DNA of 12,319 nucleotides from Actinomycetota bacterium (lineage in GTDB: Bacteria; Actinomycetota; Acidimicrobiia; Spongiisociales; ZC4RG35), in assembly GCA_022615295.1 (NCBI GenBank), contig JAKEHF010000062.1:1-12319 (forward strand), in the 5' to 3' direction. The notes under the pieces are model-generated. The model made no database searches, was not told the DNA's origin, and saw only the letters and a program-made list of their open reading frames with translations. The translations under genes were made by a program, and so were the position numbers. Below are positions 1-5,644 of this stretch, one piece after another (within the stretch, counting starts at the first letter, position 1; each line of letters opens with the position of its first letter).

Positions 1-83
1 CGCTGCTCGATGTTGGCCCGGGTGCGGCCATGACGGACCAGGGCGAGCACCGGGTTGCCTTCCGCGAGATGGTGTTCGACACC
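1..83. repeat. 83-bp exact direct repeat, copy 1 (window edge)
   Basis: Bases 1-83 are identical to 243-325. The offset of 242 bp is not a multiple of three, so this copy is read in a shifted frame inside the phosphatase gene. It starts at the first base of the window, which suggests a contig end or assembly loop, although a real short duplication is possible. Confidence 0.95.
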
Positions 84-967
84 AGGGGGACGACGCCGTT
101 GGTGGCGAGACGCTCCGCAGTGGACATGGCCCTCTTCAGAGGGGATGAGTAGACGAGACGGGTCCTCCCATAGAAGCGCTGCAACGCCTCCGCCTGGCTC
201 ACCCCGATTTCGTCGAGGTCCCAGTCGCCGCGACCCTGCCAACGCTGCTCGATGTTGGCCCGGGTGCGGCCATGACGGACCAGGGCGAGCACCGGGTTGC
301 CTTCCGCGAGATGGTGTTCGACACCGGGGGGTCGGGGACCGTGGTGGGCGGTGTCGTTGAAGGTGACCAGACGGGGACGGCCGAACTGGGTGATGACACG
401 GCTGATGCCGGTGTTGGCGGTGATGGGGTGAATCCTTCGTCCCGGGAGATGACGGTGGAGGACCGACTGGAGAAGACCACCGTGGGTGACCACTGCCGCC
501 CGCTCCCCCTCACCGAGCGTGGCGAAGACCCGGTCGACGGCGGCGATGGCCCGTCTCCCCACCTCATAGAGCGTCTCACCCCCACCCATGGGCACGTTCC
601 AGTCGGTGAAGGCGGCATGGAGCTCGTCGCCGTGCATCTCCTCGACCTGGTCGAAGGTGAGACCCTCCCAGCGCCCCACGTTCATCTCGATGAAGTCCTC
701 GTCGATCACCATCTCGTCGCTGAACGACTCGGCGGTGCGCCTGGCCCGGGTCAGTGGGGAGCTGATTACGACGTTGAACTCCCACCGGGCGAGACGTCGC
801 CCCAGTGCCTCGAGACTGGCCTCCCCTGCCGGGCTCAGCTGCCCGTCGGTGTGACCGTGCCAGCGCCCCTCGACGTTCCCTTCCGACTCGGCGTGTCTGA
901 CGAAGACGATTTCCTTGGTGCTGGCCCGCGGCGGATACGGAACCCCCACAAACTCGTTTCCGGTCAT
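1..967 (-). CDS. Tandem two-domain histidine phosphatase, 3' end missing
   Basis: The product belongs to the histidine phosphatase (phosphoglycerate mutase-like) superfamily, cytosolic enzymes that cleave phosphate esters through a phospho-histidine. Domain 1 (about residues 19-200) has RHAESEGN at 24-31 with catalytic His25, a SSPLTRARRTAE segment, a VGRWEGL segment and THGG with His162. A second domain begins near residue 222 with LVRHGRTRAN (Arg231-His232) and continues through SSPLKRAMSTAE, so the gene encodes two catalytic domains in one chain. Substrate is unknown; fused pairs are less common than single domains. The start is ATG at 967, preceded by GGGAG about 3 nt upstream. Beyond position 84 the reading frame enters an exact copy of 243-325 in the wrong frame, giving a nonsense tail (SNTISRKATRC...), so the true C-terminus is not visible. 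The frame has no stop before the window edge. Family certain, specificity not. Confidence 0.88.
   Translation of the reverse strand, partial: MTGNEFVGVPYPPRASTKEIVFVRHAESEGNVEGRWHGHTDGQLSPAGEASLEALGRRLARWEFNVVISSPLTRARRTAESFSDEMVIDEDFIEMNVGRWEGLTFDQVEEMHGDELHAAFTDWNVPMGGGETLYEVGRRAIAAVDRVFATLGEGERAAVVTHGGLLQSVLHRHLPGRRIHPITANTGISRVITQFGRPRLVTFNDTAHHGPRPPGVEHHLAEGNPVLALVRHGRTRANIEQRWQGRGDWDLDEIGVSQAEALQRFYGRTRLVYSSPLKRAMSTAERLATNGVVPLVSNTISRKATRCSPWSVMAAPGPTSSS
243..325. repeat. 83-bp exact direct repeat, copy 2 (in frame)
   Basis: This is the second copy of the 83-bp repeat. Here the minus-strand frame reads sensible protein: the linker EHHLAEGN followed by LALVRHGRTRANIEQ, the start of the second phosphatase domain. 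This is therefore the native copy. The copies diverge at 84 versus 326. Confidence 0.95.
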
Positions 968-1163
968 CGCTCCCGACTTTAGGTACCGCTGTTGCTACCT
1001 CAGGTTGTGGAGCACCCCTACGGGTACCTAACTCTGTCAAGAACCGTCGCAGCCGCGGATACCTGTCCGGAACTGAGTCGTGACCGACGTCGTCGCCGGA
1101 TGTCCTACCTGATACTTGAGAGAGTTCGGTACCCCCTGGGGTGCCGTATTACCTGAGGTTTGC
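968..1163 (-). promoter_or_regulatory. Intergenic region upstream of the phosphatase: TTGACA box and GGTACC palindromes
   Basis: This 196-bp gap holds no convincing gene. On the minus strand a perfect -35-like TTGACA lies at 1040-1035, pointing at the phosphatase gene. No good -10 hexamer is found 16-18 nt downstream, so the promoter is uncertain. Inverted copies TAGGTACC (980-987) and GGTACCTA (1023-1030) flank the would-be -10 region, and a third GGTACC is at 1128-1133. Two near-palindromes of the form ACCTSAGGT lie at 997-1005 and 1151-1159. This arrangement could be an operator; nothing in the window identifies a regulator. Confidence 0.35.
1127..1146 (-). terminator. Hairpin after the pyrophosphatase gene
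   Basis: A 9-bp stem (1127-1135 with 1138-1146, one G-T wobble) with a 2-nt loop lies 17 bp past the pyrophosphatase stop. No U-run follows on the minus strand, so if it terminates it is not a canonical intrinsic terminator. It may instead be a 3'-end stabilising structure. Confidence 0.4.
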
Positions 1164-3212
1164 TCAGAAAGCGGAGGAGAAGATCAGCGAGACGATGACC
1201 ATCACCTTGATCACGATGTTCATCGCCGGGCCGGCGGTGTCCTTGAACGGATCGCCGACCGTATCCCCGATGACCGCCGCTTTGTGGGGCTCGCCCCCCT
1301 TTCCCCCAAAGGCGCCCGACTCGATGAACTTCTTGGCGTTGTCCCACGCCCCACCGGCGTTGGCCATGTAGATGGCGAGGAGGAACCCGGTGACCAGGGC
1401 GCCACCGAGCAGCCCGCCCAGGGCCTCCACATCGATGAAGCCGACCACCAGGGGGAGAGCGACTGTGACCACCCCGGGGACGATCATCTCTCGCAGTGCC
1501 CCCCGGGTGGCGATGTCGACACAGGTCTCGTAGTCGGGCTCCACACCGGGTGTCCCCTCTCTCAGCCCGGGGATCTGGTGGAACTGCCTCCTCACCTCGT
1601 CGATCATCTTCGAGGCGGCTCGTCCGACGGCGCTCATGGTTAGAGAAGCGAAGAGGAACGGGAACATCGCCCCGAGGAACAGACCGATCGTCACCTGGGG
1701 TCGGGAGATGTCGATCGCCTCGAGGCCCACCGCATGGATGAAAGCGCTGAACAACGCCAGGGCGGTGACCGCTGCCGACGCGATGGCGAACCCCTTGGCC
1801 ACCGCAGCAGTGGTGTTCCCCAGCGCGTCGAGAGAGTCGGTGACCCGACGTACCTCGGCGGGAAGACGAGCCATCTGGGCGATCCCACCTGCGTTGTCGG
1901 CGATGGGCCCGTAGGCGTCGACCGAGATGGTGATGCCCAGCGTGGCGAGGACCCCGATGGCGGCGATCGCCACCCCGTAGACGCCACCACCGGTGCCCAT
2001 GGCCCACTCGCCGGCGTAGTAGGAGGCACCAATGCCCGCAGCCACGGCGACCACGGAGAACGCCGCCGACCTCATCCCCTCGGCGACACCGGAGAGGATG
2101 ACGGTCGCCGGGCCGGTTTGAGCCTGCCGGGCGACCTCCTTGACCGTCTTGTAGCGGTCCGAGGTGAACCACTCGGAGATCTTGCCGACGAACCAGCCGA
2201 CGCCGAGACCGGCCAGGACGGCCAGCCAAACACCCACCCAGTTGTCTACGTGGTACCCGAAGACAGCGTAGGCGAGACCCGAGCAGCCGAGACCGGTGAG
2301 GATGAGGGCGAAGGTCGAGCCCCGGCGGAGAGCGGCGGCGAGTCTGTCGGGGTCGCGGGTGCGGACCAGGAACGAACCGACGATAGAAGCGAACATGCCG
2401 AGCGCAGCGACGGCGAGCGGGAACATGATGGCCCCGGGGAGGAGAGGGGAGTCCGTGAACACGATCGCGGCGTAGGCCACCGGAGCTACCAGGGCGCCCA
2501 CATAGGACTCGAACAGGTCGGCGCCCATGCCGGCAACGTCACCGACGTTGTCGCCAACGTTGTCGGCGATCACCGCAGGGTTGCGGGGGTCGTCCTCCGG
2601 GATGCCCGCCTCGACCTTCCCCACCAGGTCGCCCCCGACGTCGGCCGCCTTGGTGTAGATCCCACCTCCGACACGGGCGAAGAGTGCTATCGACGACCCG
2701 CCCAGACCTATGGCGGTGACGATGTCGACCCACGCCGGCTCGTCAAGGAGTCGGTTGAAGACCAGGTAGCCGACACCGACTCCGAGCAGCCCGAGACCGG
2801 CCACTGTGAAGCCCATAACGGCGCCGCCCCGAAAGGCGATGGGTAGGGCCGCCGGGATGCCGCCGAGACGTGCCGCCTCGGTGGTGCGGGAATTGGCCGC
2901 GGTTGCGATCCTCATCCCGACCAGACCGGCGAGACCGGAGAGCGCGGCGCCGAAAACGTAGGCCACCGCCCCCCATGGCCGGCCCCAGTCGAGCAGGAAG
3001 GCGATGAGCACCGCCATCACCACCACGAACACCGCCACCCATGAGTACTCCCGGCGGAGAAACGTCATCGCCCCGGCTCGGATGACGTCGGCCAGGTGGA
3101 CCATCCTCTCGTTGCCACGCGGCGCCGCCAGCACGGATCGGGTGTAATACAAGGCGAGGAGGAGGGCCGACACCCCGGCGGCGAGCGCGAGATACAGAAT
3201 GGTGTCGTTCAT
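1164..3212 (-). CDS. hppA: Membrane-bound, ion-pumping pyrophosphatase
   Basis: The protein (682 aa, polytopic) is a membrane pyrophosphatase. It hydrolyses cytosolic PPi and pumps H+ and/or Na+ out across the plasma membrane. The catalytic loop is clear: DVGGDLVGKVE (191-201), IPEDDPRNPAVIADNVGDNVGD (204-225) and DLFESY (232-237). The C-terminal loop has GDTVGDPFKDTAGP (649-662). The GNTTAAVAKG motif (465-474) has Ala469 and Ala472 where K+-independent enzymes have Lys and Thr, so this one should need K+. The gate glutamate (Glu235) sits three residues after Asp232, as in Thermotoga TmPPase (Asp243/Glu246), not seven as in plant H+ pumps. Na+ or mixed transport is therefore possible. ATG start with GGAG 9 nt upstream. 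Length is slightly below the usual 690-770 aa but no motif is missing. Confidence 0.97.
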   Translation of the reverse strand: MNDTILYLALAAGVSALLLALYYTRSVLAAPRGNERMVHLADVIRAGAMTFLRREYSWVAVFVVVMAVLIAFLLDWGRPWGAVAYVFGAALSGLAGLVGMRIATAANSRTTEAARLGGIPAALPIAFRGGAVMGFTVAGLGLLGVGVGYLVFNRLLDEPAWVDIVTAIGLGGSSIALFARVGGGIYTKAADVGGDLVGKVEAGIPEDDPRNPAVIADNVGDNVGDVAGMGADLFESYVGALVAPVAYAAIVFTDSPLLPGAIMFPLAVAALGMFASIVGSFLVRTRDPDRLAAALRRGSTFALILTGLGCSGLAYAVFGYHVDNWVGVWLAVLAGLGVGWFVGKISEWFTSDRYKTVKEVARQAQTGPATVILSGVAEGMRSAAFSVVAVAAGIGASYYAGEWAMGTGGGVYGVAIAAIGVLATLGITISVDAYGPIADNAGGIAQMARLPAEVRRVTDSLDALGNTTAAVAKGFAIASAAVTALALFSAFIHAVGLEAIDISRPQVTIGLFLGAMFPFLFASLTMSAVGRAASKMIDEVRRQFHQIPGLREGTPGVEPDYETCVDIATRGALREMIVPGVVTVALPLVVGFIDVEALGGLLGGALVTGFLLAIYMANAGGAWDNAKKFIESGAFGGKGGEPHKAAVIGDTVGDPFKDTAGPAMNIVIKVMVIVSLIFSSAF

Positions 3213-3248
3213 GGTCTCGGTCTCCGGGGGCGGGGTCGGGGCTGCGGG

Positions 3249-3277
3249 AGTATAAGGGGGCGGGTACGCGTCGACCC
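3249..3277 (-). promoter_or_regulatory. Probable hppA promoter (-10 TATACT)
   Basis: On the minus strand a good -10 hexamer TATACT lies at 3254-3249, about 37 bp upstream of the hppA start. With a 17-nt spacer the -35 is a poor GGGTCG (3277-3272) that overlaps the hairpin at 3259-3280. The -10 is convincing; the -35 is weak. Confidence 0.4.
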
Positions 3278-3280
3278 GCC
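3259..3280 (-). terminator. GC hairpin between the VHL-like gene and hppA
   Basis: A perfect 7-bp stem (3259-3265 with 3274-3280) with an 8-nt loop starts 11 bp after the stop of the upstream minus-strand gene. The minus strand continues as CCCCC then TTATA, so the U-tract is weak. It may end or attenuate the tRNA/VHL-like transcript just before the hppA promoter. Confidence 0.4.
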
Positions 3281-3290
3281 GCCACGATCG

Positions 3291-3914
3291 CTACGACCCC
3301 GTCTTGCCCTTTCCGCCGAACAGCTTGCCGGTGGCGTAGAGCACGCCCACGAGCACACCCATCATGACCAAGGCGCCGATCACCAGTGGCGTCGGGAAAC
3401 CCGGTCCGGCCTCCTCATCCGCCGCCACGGGTGGGATGCTGGACTCAGGGTTGGTCGTGCTGGGTCCCGCCTCGGTGGTGGTGACACCCGCCTCGGTCGA
3501 AGGCACCGGGGTCACGGGACCTTCACCGGTGTTGGTCCCGATGGCCATCGTCTGCTGCACCGCGTTCATGACAATGAGCAGGTAGCAGGTGCCGTCTGCG
3601 TCGGTGAGGATCCAGGGGTGGGTCAGCCAGGTCGGTTGGGGCACGGTGCTGCGAGGTGGGGAGTCCTGGTAGTAGACCCTCGCCCCGTCGTAGTCGAGCC
3701 AGTAGAGCTGGAAGGTGGCGTCGGTGTTGTTGATGACGGTGAGGTCGGCCACGACGGTGCCCTCGGTGGATCGTCTCGTCGGCTCGCTGTCACAGCTCGA
3801 GTGCGGCTCGGGCAAGGGGACCGTGGCCCCGGCCACGCTACCCGACATCAGCAGCAGAGCCAGCCCGAACACGACTGCTCGGATTCGGCGTCCCGGTGCT
3901 TCGAGAGCAGACAA
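3291..3914 (-). CDS. Secreted, C-terminally anchored protein with a VHL beta-domain-like ectodomain
   Basis: I find no characterised bacterial homologue by eye. The 207-aa product has an N-terminal signal peptide (RR at 9-10, hydrophobic 13-28, likely cleavage near AGA at 28-30) and a beta-rich domain (about 52-117). A Thr/Ser/Pro/Glu-rich stalk (about 128-172), one transmembrane helix (about 176-197) and a short basic tail (GKLFGGKGKTG) follow. The topology is a cell-surface type I protein. Residues 62-106 line up without gaps with human pVHL 78-122 (offset 16): Asn62, Trp72, Asp76-Gly77, Tyr82, Pro86-Pro87, Thr95, His99, Trp101 and Asp105. In pVHL, Tyr98, Ser111, His115 and Trp117 form the hydroxyproline pocket; here only Ser becomes Thr. 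Cys41 and Cys110 could form a disulfide. The longer reading frame to ATG 4028 runs through tRNA-Glu, so I choose TTG at 3914, which has GGGAGG 6 nt upstream. The gene starts 31 bp after the tRNA and may be cotranscribed. Topology is solid; the VHL call rests on remembered pVHL sequence. Confidence 0.75.
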   Translation of the reverse strand: MSALEAPGRRIRAVVFGLALLLMSGSVAGATVPLPEPHSSCDSEPTRRSTEGTVVADLTVINNTDATFQLYWLDYDGARVYYQDSPPRSTVPQPTWLTHPWILTDADGTCYLLIVMNAVQQTMAIGTNTGEGPVTPVPSTEAGVTTTEAGPSTTNPESSIPPVAADEEAGPGFPTPLVIGALVMMGVLVGVLYATGKLFGGKGKTGS

Positions 3915-3944
3915 GCCTCGCCTCCCGGGCTTGAGCCTAGCTCC

Positions 3945-4020
3945 TGGCAGTCCCGAGCGGATTCGAACCGCCGTTACCGGCTTGAGAGGCCGGCGTCCTA
4001 GGCCACTAGACGACGGGACC
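3945..4020 (-). tRNA. tRNA-Glu (anticodon CTC)
   Basis: A 76-nt cloverleaf with encoded 3' CCA. The acceptor stem pairs GGTCCCG with CGGGACT (one G-U), discriminator G. The D arm is GTCT/GGAC, the anticodon loop carries CTC, and the T arm has GGTTCGAATCC. CTC reads GAG glutamate codons. It lies 27 bp downstream of tRNA-Gln on the same strand. Confidence 0.97.
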
Positions 4021-4027
4021 AGGTTCA

Positions 4028-4048
4028 AGACCGAAACGGGTTCGGTCT
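4028..4048 (-). other. Perfect hairpin in the tRNA-Gln/tRNA-Glu spacer
   Basis: AGACCGAA (4028-4035) pairs exactly with TTCGGTCT (4041-4048) around a 5-nt loop. The stem begins at the last base of the tRNA-Gln CCA and fills most of the 27-nt spacer. It could guide processing of the dicistronic precursor or slow transcription; no U-run follows. Confidence 0.6.
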
Positions 4049-4122
4049 GGCTCGGGGGGAAGGACTCGAACCCTCAATAACAGGGCCAGAACCTGTCGTG
4101 TTGCCTATTACACCACCCCCGA
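4048..4122 (-). tRNA. tRNA-Gln (anticodon CTG)
   Basis: A 75-nt cloverleaf with encoded CCA. Acceptor TCGGGGG pairs with CCCCCGA; the first base is U, as usual for glutaminyl tRNAs. The D arm is GTGT/ACAC, the anticodon stem ACAGG/CCTGT encloses CTG, and the T arm carries GGTTCGAGTCC. It reads CAG glutamine codons. It is the first gene of a minus-strand run tRNA-Gln, tRNA-Glu, VHL-like gene. Confidence 0.97.
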
Positions 4123-4159
4123 ACGCGTCCGTCAGGGTAGGCGGACGGGTGGAAGAGGC

Positions 4160-4188
4160 AGGATACCCGGCGGTCCGTTGTGAGCGAA
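4160..4188 (-). promoter_or_regulatory. Possible promoter of the tRNA-Gln/tRNA-Glu unit
   Basis: On the minus strand TATCCT (4165-4160) could be the -10, with TTCGCT (4188-4183) as a weak -35 at 17-nt spacing. Transcription would start about 30 nt before tRNA-Gln. A closer alternative -10 is TACCCT at 4139-4134. A 6-bp inverted repeat (CGTCCG 4126-4131, CGGACG 4142-4147) lies in the leader. The rest of 4123-4343 shows nothing else I can identify. Confidence 0.3.
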
Positions 4189-4343
4189 GTCACCGGATCA
4201 GCCGACAGGGGCGCCGAGCTCGGCCAAGCGGGCCAGGACCAGGGTCCTTACCAGGTCGGCGTGCAGTGGGGAGTCGGTCCGTGCCCTCCACTTGTCGAGA
4301 CCGCTACCACGTCTCCCCCCGGGTGGCCATGTCGTGGCAGGGC

Positions 4344-4349
4344 TACGCT
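4344..4349 (+). promoter_or_regulatory. -10 element for leaderless cupin mRNA
   Basis: TACGCT ends 7 nt before the A of the cupin ATG at 4356, exactly the spacing that puts transcription start on the start codon. No Shine-Dalgarno is visible before that ATG. No good -35 is present. Confidence 0.4.
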
Positions 4350-4355
4350 GGGCAC

Positions 4356-4733
4356 ATGGGCGGTCTGTTCACCAATCCGATCGCGGAGCGGCTCGCCAAC
4401 CCGATCGAAGACGGCAAGGACATGGGAGGGGTCTGGGTCCATCACAGCCCCCGGTCGAGCACGGTGGTCGCCTACTGGGCCCGTGGCGGGGGGATGAAGC
4501 CTCACTACCACGAGACCCACGACGAGGTCCTCACCGTGATCGAGGGCTCGATCGACTTCCGTCTCGGCGACGAGGTCCGGACGATCGGACCGGGTGAGGT
4601 GGTCAGTGTGCCGGCGGGCGTCGTCCATGCCCCGATCCACACGAGGGAAGGGTGTCTCATCGTTTCTGTATTCGCCCCCTGGTTCGACTCGGAGAACCCC
4701 GACCGCGTCTTCATCGAGGATGCCACCTTCTGA
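4356..4733 (+). CDS. Small single-domain cupin protein
   Basis: The 125-aa product is a single double-stranded beta-helix (cupin) domain, a metal-binding fold used in many small enzymes and sensors. Cupin motif 1 is intact: HYHETHDEVLTVIEG, giving the HxH and Glu metal ligands. Motif 2 reads GPGEVVSVPAGVVHAPIH, with the fourth ligand His in PAGVVH. No substrate can be inferred. The frame is open from 4098, but that stretch lies inside and just after tRNA-Gln and does not look like protein. I choose ATG 4356 (MGGLFTNP), which sits 7 nt after a -10-like TACGCT. ATG 4329 (MSWQGY) is a possible longer start. The gene stands alone, divergent from the tRNAs and convergent with the tad operon. Confidence 0.85.
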   Translation: MGGLFTNPIAERLANPIEDGKDMGGVWVHHSPRSSTVVAYWARGGGMKPHYHETHDEVLTVIEGSIDFRLGDEVRTIGPGEVVSVPAGVVHAPIHTREGCLIVSVFAPWFDSENPDRVFIEDATF

Positions 4734-4767
4734 GAGCCCATGACGCTCCGTAGATGAGCGCTCCTCA

Positions 4768-4788
4768 CCGAGCTCTCCGTCGGCTCGG
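4768..4788. terminator. Bidirectional hairpin between cupin gene and tad operon
   Basis: CCGAGC (4768-4773) pairs with GCTCGG (4783-4788), with a further T-G pair inside and a 7-nt loop. It lies in the 63-bp gap between two convergent genes, where a shared terminator is expected. No T-run follows on either strand. Confidence 0.45.
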
Positions 4789-4796
4789 GGCGATGG

Positions 4797-5219
4797 TCAG
4801 GGCACGATGACCGGGATAGCGCTGGAGACGGCTCCGACAGCCAGTGGGTCGTCCTGTTCGACGAACACACCGAGGAGACCCAGCTCGAGACGGGCCTCCA
4901 ACTCCACCGTCACCGACGAGCCGTCGCTCTGGATCGTGATCTCGACGTCGGTGAGATCGACGTCCTGAAAAGCGATCGATCGAAGGGCGAGGTCCCTGGC
5001 CCTAACCGGGTCGAGGATCACGGCCCCCGTGGCCCGATAGACCTCCTCGTCGATGCCGGAGGCCCCAGCGATGGCGGCCGAGTCGGCGACTGCGGCCAAC
5101 TCCCGCTGCAGGGCCAGGCCCCGCCAGTAGTCGATCGCCAACCCGCCGAAGAGCAGAAGGAGCAACGACAGGCCCAGCATCCAGATGGTGACCGACCCAC
5201 GCTCAGCATGGCGCGTCAC
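4797..5219 (-). CDS. TadG-like pilus assembly protein (Tad N-terminal helix)
   Basis: This 140-aa protein starts with a charged tail (VTRHAERG) then a long hydrophobic helix (about 9-30) and ID-YWRGLALQRELAAVADSAAIAGA, the signature of the TadE/G-like N-terminal family. In TadG-type proteins the helix anchors the chain in the membrane and the rest faces outward. The C-terminal part (about 70-140) looks beta-rich (DVEITIQSDGSSVTVELEA) and is not one I can name. The residue five after the potential Gly cleavage site is Trp, not Glu, so prepilin peptidase processing is doubtful. The start is GTG 5219, overlapping the upstream TGA as GTGA. It is last in the operon, in the place of mycobacterial Rv3654c. 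Longer upstream extensions are shadow of the tadE gene. Confidence 0.8.
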   Translation of the reverse strand: MTRHAERGSVTIWMLGLSLLLLLFGGLAIDYWRGLALQRELAAVADSAAIAGASGIDEEVYRATGAVILDPVRARDLALRSIAFQDVDLTDVEITIQSDGSSVTVELEARLELGLLGVFVEQDDPLAVGAVSSAIPVIVP

Positions 5220-5644
5220 GGAAGGCTCCGATAGAGGTCGATCGGCTCGTGGTGCCCCGCCCGGACCCAGAGACCACCCACCGGACCCCACGGTGTCACG
5301 ACGAGTGGAGCCCAAACCTCCACCGTGGAGCCAACGACGCTGCCACGGGTCAGGGGGCAGACCCCGGTGGGCGTCGTGACCGGCCCCGGGTCGGCACCAC
5401 ACCATCCCAATCGAACCTCTCCGGCAGCGAGCCCGTGAGCATCCGTCATACGGATGACAACGGCAAGGCCCTCCTCGTGGGTGCGCGTCAAGGCGACACT
5501 GCGGGCCGACTCCGCGGCCACGGCCTCGGCCAGCACGCGACGCTCCGACCACGGCCCGAAAGAGCTGACCACCAGGGCCACCGGGAGCATGAGCACCCCG
5601 ACGGCCAGCGCCAGCTCGACAGCGGCATGACCGCCCTCCCTCAC
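5216..5644 (-). CDS. tadE: TadE-like pseudopilin 2
   Basis: The 142-aa product begins REGGHAAVELALAVG followed by a hydrophobic stretch ending VVSSFG, then an amphipathic SERRVLAEAVAAESARSVAL segment. That is a TadE N-terminus: a Gly, then Glu at position +5 (G|HAAVE), as required for prepilin peptidase. Two cysteines about 15 residues apart (GWCGADPG...GVCPL) probably form the disulfide seen in this family. TadE proteins are minor pilins of the Flp pilus, made at the membrane and exposed outside. The GTG start at 5644 overlaps the stop of the previous gene as GTGA, and its own TGA overlaps the next GTG. I reject the longer in-frame ATG at 5764, since it lies deep inside the upstream gene. 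Confidence 0.85.
   Translation of the reverse strand: MREGGHAAVELALAVGVLMLPVALVVSSFGPWSERRVLAEAVAAESARSVALTRTHEEGLAVVIRMTDAHGLAAGEVRLGWCGADPGPVTTPTGVCPLTRGSVVGSTVEVWAPLVVTPWGPVGGLWVRAGHHEPIDLYRSLP

Noticed and set aside
1..325. CRISPR or tandem-repeat array
   Set aside because: There are only two copies of 83 bp with one 159-bp gap that encodes protein; no short regularly spaced repeats exist anywhere in the window.
272..982. Open frame of 236 codons on the plus strand
   Set aside because: It is antisense to the phosphatase gene, whose minus-strand frame carries both RHG catalytic motifs; the plus frame has no recognisable protein features.
1734..2846. Open frame of 370 codons on the plus strand
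   Set aside because: It is antisense to the pyrophosphatase and its composition (runs of Gly, Asp, Glu, Arg) is that of a high-GC shadow frame.
3915..4028. ATG 4028 as the start of the VHL-like gene
   Set aside because: The extra N-terminus is encoded by tRNA-Glu. TTG 3914 has a strong ribosome site and places the signal peptide correctly.
4098..4355. Upstream extension of the cupin gene
   Set aside because: The frame starts inside tRNA-Gln and its sequence is Arg/Pro-rich with no link to the cupin fold.
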